A stretch of DNA of 10,517 nucleotides, from the NCBI GenBank assembly GCA_023453335.1, contig JAEXTU010000099.1, positions 1 to 10,517 of the forward strand, in the 5' to 3' direction. Shown in pieces: positions 6,459 to 10,517 of the stretch. The notes under the pieces are model-generated. The model saw only the letters and a program-made list of their open reading frames with translations, made no database searches and had not been told where the DNA came from. The DNA comes from Pseudomonadota bacterium (lineage in GTDB: Bacteria; Desulfobacterota; Desulfovibrionia; Desulfovibrionales; Desulfovibrionaceae). Both the position numbers and the translations under genes were made by a program. Position 1 is the first letter of the stretch. Each line of letters starts with the position of its first letter.

Positions 6459-6484
6459 CGCCCTGCACGGGATGCGTGCAGGCG
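6459..6484 (+). other. Leader stem-loop before the binding-protein gene
   Basis: CG-C-C-CTGCACG (6459-6469) pairs with CGTGCAGGCG (6475-6484): a 10-bp stem with a single bulged C (6461) and the five-base loop GGATG. It ends 13 bases before the GGAGGG ribosome site (6498-6503) and would sit near the 5' end of the message if the promoter call is right. Role unknown: stability, translation control or an operator in DNA. Confidence 0.5.
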
Positions 6485-6511
6485 GGCCTTTCGGGCCGGA
6501 GGGTTAGGTGC

Positions 6512-7345
6512 ATGATGAACAGACGCCTCCTGGTGTTTCTGGCCGTGTTCCTGGGGGCAGGGGTCCTCGCTCCCGCCGCCGCGCTGGCCGAGCGGCTCGT
6601 CATCCCGGGGAGCGGCAACCCGGAGTATGCCCTGGCCCGGCTCGCCGAGGCCTTCAACGCCCGGCAGGCAGAGCACCAGGTGTCGGTCCCGACCTCCGTC
6701 GGCACCGCCGGCGCGCTGCGCGAGGTGGAGTCGGGGGCGGCCAGCCTGGGGCGGGTGGGACGGCCGCTCAAGGCGGAGGAGGCCGCCCGGGGGCTGGTGT
6801 ATGTGCCCCTGGGGCGCGACCCGGTGGTCTTCGCTGCCGGGGCGGACGTCACGGTCCGCGCCATCACCGCCGGCCAGGTCCTGGCCATCTACAGCGGCAC
6901 GCTGACGGACTGGAAGGAACTCGGCGGCAGGTCGGGCCCCATCCGCGCCATCGGGCGCGAGGTGTCGGACGCCTCCCGGCTGGCCATCGGCCGGCACCTG
7001 AGGCAGTTCGGCGAGATGGTGTTCCCCGGGACCATCAAGGTGGTTCATCTCGACCCGCAACTGGTCGAACTGCTCGACCGCTATCCGACCAGCCTGGGAT
7101 TCCTCAATCTGTCGGGCCTCAAGGCCTGCACGAGCAAGGTCGTCCACCTGGCGTTCGACAACGTGGAGCCGACCCTGGAGAACCTGGACGCGGGGCGGTA
7201 CCCGCTGTGGATCGAGTTCGGCCTGGTCTACAGCAAGGCAAACGGATTGACGCCGGCCGGCAAGGCGTTCCTGGCCTTCATCGAGTCGCCCGCCGGGGGC
7301 GACGTGCTGCGAGGCCTGGGAGTCCTGCCCGTGACGGCGCACTAG
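6512..7345 (+). CDS. PstS-like periplasmic substrate-binding protein, probable sensor partner
   Basis: A 277-aa exported protein of the type-2 periplasmic binding protein (PstS-like) family. A signal peptide (MMNRR, hydrophobic core 6-19, cleavage probably after ALA at 26) precedes the fold. LVIPGSGNPEYALARLAEAF (29-48), SVGTAGALREVESGAASLG (62-80), YSGTLTDWKELGG (127-139) and IRAIGRE (144-150) match PstS-family blocks; GSG and SVGTAG are the phosphate-loop equivalents. ATG at 6512 has GGAGGG 8 bases upstream; the ATG directly after it is less well spaced. No permease or ATPase gene follows; instead a histidine kinase begins 8 bp later, suggesting that the protein senses ligand and docks on that kinase, as TorT does with TorS. 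The ligand may be phosphate or another oxyanion; the key Asp of E. coli PstS is not obvious (LGRVGRPLK instead), so specificity is open. Confidence 0.88.
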   Translation: MMNRRLLVFLAVFLGAGVLAPAAALAERLVIPGSGNPEYALARLAEAFNARQAEHQVSVPTSVGTAGALREVESGAASLGRVGRPLKAEEAARGLVYVPLGRDPVVFAAGADVTVRAITAGQVLAIYSGTLTDWKELGGRSGPIRAIGREVSDASRLAIGRHLRQFGEMVFPGTIKVVHLDPQLVELLDRYPTSLGFLNLSGLKACTSKVVHLAFDNVEPTLENLDAGRYPLWIEFGLVYSKANGLTPAGKAFLAFIESPAGGDVLRGLGVLPVTAH

Positions 7346-7353
7346 GCGGCCCC

Positions 7354-9246
7354 ATGGAGAACCCGGGAATCGACCGGAACCAGCCGGCAACCCGCCGGGC
7401 AAGGTTCCGCCCGAGCACCAGCATGACGCTGGTCGCGCTCTTCGTCCTGCTCGCGGTGGCCACGAACTGGGCCTCCTTCTACGTGTTCCGCAACGGCCTC
7501 ACCTCCGCCATCCGCGACGGCGAGCGCAGCAAGGTCACGTCGGTGGGCACGGTCATCAACAACATCGTCGCGCTGCATGTGGAGCGGCTGTCCCAGACCG
7601 CGCAACTGCTGGCGCAGCACGACCAGTTGCCGCACCTGCTGGAGCAGCGGGGCGATGGGATGTGGCAGGCTCTCGAGGTTTTCTTCGGCCGGTTCGGCAG
7701 CCCCGCCCGGGCCGACCTGCTGGAGGTGGTGGATGCCTCCGGGACCGTGGTCTTCAGCGCCGGGGGGCCGGAGCGCGGGGGGAAGCAGGCCGAGCTCTGG
7801 GGGGTGGCGGAAGCCCTGGCCGGCCGGAGCATGCTGGTCAGCTTCGCCCGGGAGAGGGACATATTCATCTGCGCCGTCGAGCCGGTGCGGGCCGGGAAGA
7901 GGGTTCTCGGCGCCCTCATCGTGGCCGTCCGCCTGGACGACGAGTTCGTCTCCAGGCTGGGAAAGGAGGCCGGCGCCCAGCTCGTGCTCCTCTCCCGGAG
8001 CGGGGCGCACGCCGAGTCCGAACCCGGGCTGATCGAGCACGTCGACGCCAAGGCGGTCGAGGAGGCCTACTACCAGAAGATCCCGGTATTCCGGCACGAC
8101 CAGGCGGAGCGCCGCACGACGGTCTACCTGCCCCTGCTGATCATCGACGAGGGCTACGTGCTCCTGGTCCGGATGGACAGCAGCGAAGCGCAGCGGATCC
8201 TGGACAGGAACCAGCGCGAATCGGCGGTCAGCACCCTCAGCATCCTCGCCGCGGCGGCCGTGCTCGGGCTGCTCTGCCTGCACTACGTGCTGCGGCCCCT
8301 GCGGCGGCTGCGCGCCAAGGCCGAGCAGGCGGCCATCGAGCTCACGGGCGAGGGCATCCGGACCCGGAGCCGCGACGAGGTGCTCGGCGCGGTCGCGGTC
8401 CTGGAGACCCTGACCGGGCGCCTGGTGCGGCAGAACGCCGAGCTGAGCGCGGCCAACGACAAGCTCCGGGAGCTGGACCGGCTGAAGAGCGAGCTGGTGT
8501 CCTCGGTTTCCCACGAGCTGCGGACCCCGCTCACCTCGGTCCTGGGGTTCTCCAAGCTCATCCTCCGCGATTTTGGGAGGGTCCGGGACCGGGAAAGGAC
8601 CAGGCCGGAGGATGCGGAGAGGCTGGCCCAGCGCATCAGCGGCAACCTGGAGATCATCGTGGCGGAGGGGGCGCGCCTCACGGGCATGATCGACGACCTG
8701 CTCGACCTGGCCAAGATTGAGGCCGGTTCGGTGCGGTGGAAGGACCGGCCGGTGGATGCGGCCGAGCTGGTGCAGAAGGTCGGGGATGCGGTGGCCGGGC
8801 TGTTCGAGAGGAACCCGTCCGTGCAGTTCGTCCAGCGGGTCTCCCCGCGCCTGCCCCTGGTCGTGGCCGACCCGGACCGGCTGCACCAGGTGCTCCTCAA
8901 CCTCGTCTCCAACGCGGCCAAGTTCACGGCCAGGGGCACCGTGGAACTGGCCGTGGAGAGCGACGGCAAGGGCAGCGTGCGCTTCTGCGTGAAGGACACG
9001 GGCAAGGGCATCCCCAGCCAGGAGATGGAGCTGATCTTCAAGCCGTTCTACCAGGCGGTGTCCGGCTCGAGCCTGGAGAACAAGCCGCAGGGAACCGGCC
9101 TGGGCCTGTCCATCTGCCGGGGCATCCTCGACCACTACGGCAGCAGGCTCACGGTGTGCTCGCAGGAGGGGAGCGGGAGCGAGTTCTGCTTCGACCTCCC
9201 CGCCGCGCACCCGGTCGGCGAATCCGAAAGCGCCGCCGGCCAGTGA
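7354..9246 (+). CDS. Transmembrane sensor histidine kinase paired with the binding protein
   Basis: A 630-aa inner-membrane kinase. TM1 (about 24-45) and TM2 (about 293-311) enclose a large periplasmic domain (46-292), probably Cache-like (ADLLEVVDASGTVVFSAGG at 120-138, RVLGALIVAVRLDDEF at 183-198, TTVYLPLLIIDEGYVLLVRMD at 255-275 with the membrane-proximal fold). A HAMP linker (312-364) and coiled coil lead to HisKA with H387 in SVSHELRTPLTS. The ATPase domain is complete: N box N520 (LLNLVSNAAKF), G1 DTGKGIP (548-554), F box IFKPFYQ, G2 QGTGLGLSI (579-587). ATG at 7354 follows the upstream stop by 8 bp; AGGCGG (7344-7349) is a weak, close ribosome site, consistent with coupled translation. 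A longer in-frame opening back to 6508 overlaps the binding-protein gene in another frame and is not coding. No response regulator is present in the window. Confidence 0.94.
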   Translation: MENPGIDRNQPATRRARFRPSTSMTLVALFVLLAVATNWASFYVFRNGLTSAIRDGERSKVTSVGTVINNIVALHVERLSQTAQLLAQHDQLPHLLEQRGDGMWQALEVFFGRFGSPARADLLEVVDASGTVVFSAGGPERGGKQAELWGVAEALAGRSMLVSFARERDIFICAVEPVRAGKRVLGALIVAVRLDDEFVSRLGKEAGAQLVLLSRSGAHAESEPGLIEHVDAKAVEEAYYQKIPVFRHDQAERRTTVYLPLLIIDEGYVLLVRMDSSEAQRILDRNQRESAVSTLSILAAAAVLGLLCLHYVLRPLRRLRAKAEQAAIELTGEGIRTRSRDEVLGAVAVLETLTGRLVRQNAELSAANDKLRELDRLKSELVSSVSHELRTPLTSVLGFSKLILRDFGRVRDRERTRPEDAERLAQRISGNLEIIVAEGARLTGMIDDLLDLAKIEAGSVRWKDRPVDAAELVQKVGDAVAGLFERNPSVQFVQRVSPRLPLVVADPDRLHQVLLNLVSNAAKFTARGTVELAVESDGKGSVRFCVKDTGKGIPSQEMELIFKPFYQAVSGSSLENKPQGTGLGLSICRGILDHYGSRLTVCSQEGSGSEFCFDLPAAHPVGESESAAGQ

Positions 9247-9262
9247 CCCCGGCGCTGGCCGC

Positions 9263-9544
9263 CTACTTGTCGGCGGGGGGGACAGGCAGGGAGTAGCCCT
9301 CCATGGACTGGGAGATCTTCCAGGCGATGGAGGCGTAGTCCTGGTAGATGGCGTGCGCCAGGCGGTAGGCGTCCACCACCTTGAGGTGCTGGTTGTGGTT
9401 GCGGATCTTGCGCCAGCAGCCCACCGGGTCGGAGTGCTCCGGGAAGGCGGCGCGGGCGATGTCCGAATGGGAGAGGCCGTGCCGGCGGCGGGCCTGGTCC
9501 ACGTACTCCAGGTACCGGGTGGTGAAGAGCAGTGCTTCTTCCAT
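9263..9544 (-). CDS. Small putative DNA-binding protein, possible phage-type regulator
   Basis: A 93-aa protein that I do not recognise at family level. LSHSDIARAAF (24-34), then the basic WRKIRNHNQHL (44-54), looks like a helix-turn-helix with a long turn, as in small XRE/Cro-like or phage regulators; the remainder is helical with a proline-rich tail. ATG at 9544 has AGGGAG 9 bases upstream (9559-9554). Its stop at 9263 faces the kinase stop at 9246 with a 16-bp gap. It diverges from a phage-type replication gene, and the shared 144-bp region is full of dyads, two of which (TAGGCGAATT at 9544-9553 and CCTAATT at 9557-9563) overlap its own start and ribosome site, as expected for an autorepressor. 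Function is inferred from position and a weak motif; it could instead be a non-regulatory phage protein. Confidence 0.65.
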   Translation of the reverse strand: MEEALLFTTRYLEYVDQARRRHGLSHSDIARAAFPEHSDPVGCWRKIRNHNQHLKVVDAYRLAHAIYQDYASIAWKISQSMEGYSLPVPPADK

Positions 9545-9559
9545 AGGCGAATTCTCCCT

Positions 9560-9573
9560 AATTTCCGGAAATT
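9560..9573. promoter_or_regulatory. Perfect 14-bp palindrome
   Basis: AATTTCCGGAAATT is symmetrical over all 14 bases and abuts a second perfect palindrome, TTGCGCAA (9572-9579). Both lie just upstream of the ribosome site of the 93-aa gene. They differ from the TTAGGCG boxes, so a second regulator may act here. Confidence 0.6.
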
Positions 9574-9604
9574 GCGCAAACGGCTAAATTCGCCTAATTC
9601 CGTC

Positions 9605-9633
9605 TTGACGATTAGGCGAAATCAGCCTAATTC
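9605..9633 (+). promoter_or_regulatory. Candidate promoter of the replication gene with operator in the spacer
   Basis: TTGACG (9605-9610) is a strong -35. At 17 bp the -10 would be TAATTC (9628-9633), a weak match. The ATTAGGC-N7-GCCTAAT dyad (9611-9631) fills the spacer and runs into the -10, so a bound dimer would exclude polymerase. Confidence 0.5.
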
Positions 9634-9688
9634 TTCCCCCCGTGGGGGGCCGGATGCCCTGGCCCCGGCAAAGCGGGGAGGAGACCCC

Positions 9689-10517
9689 ATGCATGCGGAG
9701 AAAGGCCCGGCCATCCCGGGCGGATACATTCTCAAGGCGCGCAAGGCCCTGACCTCGTCCATCATGGACAAGCCGCCCCTGTGGTCCAAGCTCTGGGACT
9801 GGATGCTGCTCAAGGCCAGCCACCGCGACCACGGCGGATTGCGCCGGGGACAGTTCGTGACCTCCCTGGAGGAGATCCGGCGGGCCATGAGCTGGCGGGT
9901 GGGCTACCGCACCGAGTCGCCCAGCCTGGAGCAGGTGCGAAACGCCCTCGAAGGCCTGGCCAGGGAGGGCATGGTAACCACCGCGAGGGCCCGGGGCGGG
10001 ACCCTGGTCACGGTGTGCAACTACGCCTTCTACCAGGACCCGGCCAACTACGAGGGCCGGAACGGGAAGGGGGCCGAGGGCCAGGCGAAAGCCGCCCAGG
10101 GGCCGGAGCATGAACAAGAATCCCGAGAACCCGAGAACCAAGACCTGCTGCTCCCCCTGGCCGACGGCCCGGCCCAGCGCATCCCCCCTGCCCGGATCGC
10201 CGAGTGGCAGGAGAAGTACCGGGTCCTGGACGTGTCCGCGGAACTGCACGGCCTGGCGGCCTGGTTCAACGACCCGGGTGAGCGGGGCGGGGCGGGCAAG
10301 CGTTGGCCGGCCTCCCGCTGGTTCTTCGCCCTGGTGGCCTGGCTGGGCAAGAAGAACCGGGCCGCGGTGGCCAAGGCCGGGCCGAATGCCGACCCCGGGG
10401 ACCCGGACGGGTCCCGGGCCGCGGCCCGCCGCCGCGAACGCACCGAGGCCATGCTGGCCGAGCTGCGCGCCCGGCGGCCCAGCCCGCCCCCGGACTACGT
10501 GCGCCAGGCCTTCGGCG
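9689..10517 (+). CDS. Phage-type replication protein (replisome organiser-like), 3' truncated by window
   Basis: The frame is open from ATG 9689 to the window end (276 codons plus one base). GGAGGAG (9677-9683) is a strong ribosome site 5 bases upstream. The N-terminal part (about 12-122) matches the winged-helix domain common in phage replication proteins: GGYILKARKAL, LWSKLWDWMLLKASHRD, the hallmark RRGQFVTSLEEI (52-63), SLEQVRNALEGLAREGMV (79-96) and TLVTVCNYAFYQ (105-116). A charged, low-complexity linker (about 123-165) is followed by a second conserved block (ARIAEWQEKYRVLDVSAEL at 168-186, then AAWFNDPGERGG and WPASRWFFALVAWL at 206-219), typical of the C-terminal part that in relatives binds origin DNA or loads helicase. 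It would start replication of a prophage or related element. The call rests on motif resemblance; whether the protein is intact cannot be seen. Confidence 0.8.
   Translation, partial: MHAEKGPAIPGGYILKARKALTSSIMDKPPLWSKLWDWMLLKASHRDHGGLRRGQFVTSLEEIRRAMSWRVGYRTESPSLEQVRNALEGLAREGMVTTARARGGTLVTVCNYAFYQDPANYEGRNGKGAEGQAKAAQGPEHEQESREPENQDLLLPLADGPAQRIPPARIAEWQEKYRVLDVSAELHGLAAWFNDPGERGGAGKRWPASRWFFALVAWLGKKNRAAVAKAGPNADPGDPDGSRAAARRRERTEAMLAELRARRPSPPPDYVRQAFG

Larger units (their letters stand above)
6159..6511. other. 353-bp divergent intergenic region
   Basis: This gap separates the MASE1 kinase (minus) from the binding-protein gene (plus). The kinase side (about 6190-6285) is AT-rich compared with the coding DNA and has two dyads (6195-6213, 6231-6263). 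The middle (6300-6400) is GC-rich with small hairpins, for example CGCCC-gtcc-GGGCG (6313-6326) and GCCGG-ccta-CCGGC (6375-6388), the latter framed by GGAAA (6369-6373) and TTTCC (6393-6397). The plus side has a TTGACG, AACCGGTT and a leader hairpin. I see no convincing gene here and no riboswitch class that I recognise. Confidence 0.6.
9545..9688. promoter_or_regulatory. Divergent control region with TTAGGCG boxes
   Basis: AT-rich relative to its surroundings. The box ATTAGGCG(AA), or its complement, appears at 9544-9553 (TAGGCGAATT), 9589-9598 (TTCGCCTAAT), 9611-9620 (ATTAGGCGAA) and 9625-9633 (GCCTAATTC), with a looser copy at 9557-9563. Boxes 2 and 3 form a perfect 10-bp inverted repeat with a 12-base spacer; boxes 3 and 4 form ATTAGGC-N7-GCCTAAT. 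The region looks like a multi-operator switch. A GC-rich hairpin (GGGGCC 9646-9651, GGCCCC 9661-9666) follows in the leader of the plus-strand gene. Which protein binds is unknown; the 93-aa neighbour is the natural candidate. Confidence 0.7.

Noticed and set aside
6282..6475. Riboswitch in the divergent region
   Set aside because: Small hairpins are present, but I could not match the conserved core of a c-di-GMP, fluoride or other known class.
6508..7353. In-frame upstream extension of the second kinase to 6508
   Set aside because: It overlaps the binding-protein gene in another frame and reads as Arg/Gly/Pro-rich junk; the recognisable kinase starts at 7354.
7342..9579. Long minus-strand open frame opposite the second kinase
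   Set aside because: Shadow of the kinase coding strand; low-complexity product and no ribosome site or motif.
9584..10249. Minus-strand open frame opposite the replication gene
   Set aside because: The plus strand carries the conserved RGQFVTSLEEI and TLVTVCNY motifs and a strong ribosome site; the minus-strand product has none.

Overview
The window is GC-rich, densely coded bacterial DNA. A multiheme c-type cytochrome next to a heme-bearing chemoreceptor, two membrane-bound sensor kinases and a DmeF-type metal exporter suggest an anaerobic or microaerophilic deltaproteobacterium, most like the Desulfovibrio group. That placement is inference: no rRNA or other marker gene is present.

Layout. 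(1) Bases 1-2354, plus strand: the 3' end of a c554-type multiheme cytochrome, then 9 bp later a chemoreceptor whose periplasmic domain has its own CHHCH heme site. They look like one redox-taxis operon. (2) Bases 2367-3790, minus strand: a DmeF-type Co/Ni exporter followed by an overlapping MarR-family regulator. A 37-bp nested palindrome covers the -10, ribosome binding site and start of dmeF, so the operon is probably autoregulated by the MarR protein. (3) Bases 3831-6158, minus strand: an orphan MASE1-PAS-PAS histidine kinase with an unusual ATP-binding G1 box. (4) Bases 6159-6511: a 353-bp divergent intergenic region with several dyad symmetries. (5) Bases 6512-9246, plus strand: a PstS-like periplasmic binding protein and a canonical histidine kinase 8 bp downstream, with no transporter or response regulator beside them; this looks like a periplasmic sensor pair.

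(6) Bases 9263-10517: a change of character. A 93-aa putative DNA-binding protein on the minus strand diverges from a phage-type replication protein that runs off the window end. The 144 bp between them are AT-rich and full of operator-like elements: a 14-bp perfect palindrome, TTGCGCAA, and several TTAGGCG boxes in both orientations, two of which frame the plus-strand promoter spacer. This resembles the control and early-replication region of a prophage or related element, and the window probably ends inside that element.

The most distinctive features are the MarR-dmeF operon with its operator, the cytochrome/heme-chemoreceptor pair, and the TTAGGCG switch region. No tRNA, rRNA, CRISPR array or insertion sequence was seen.
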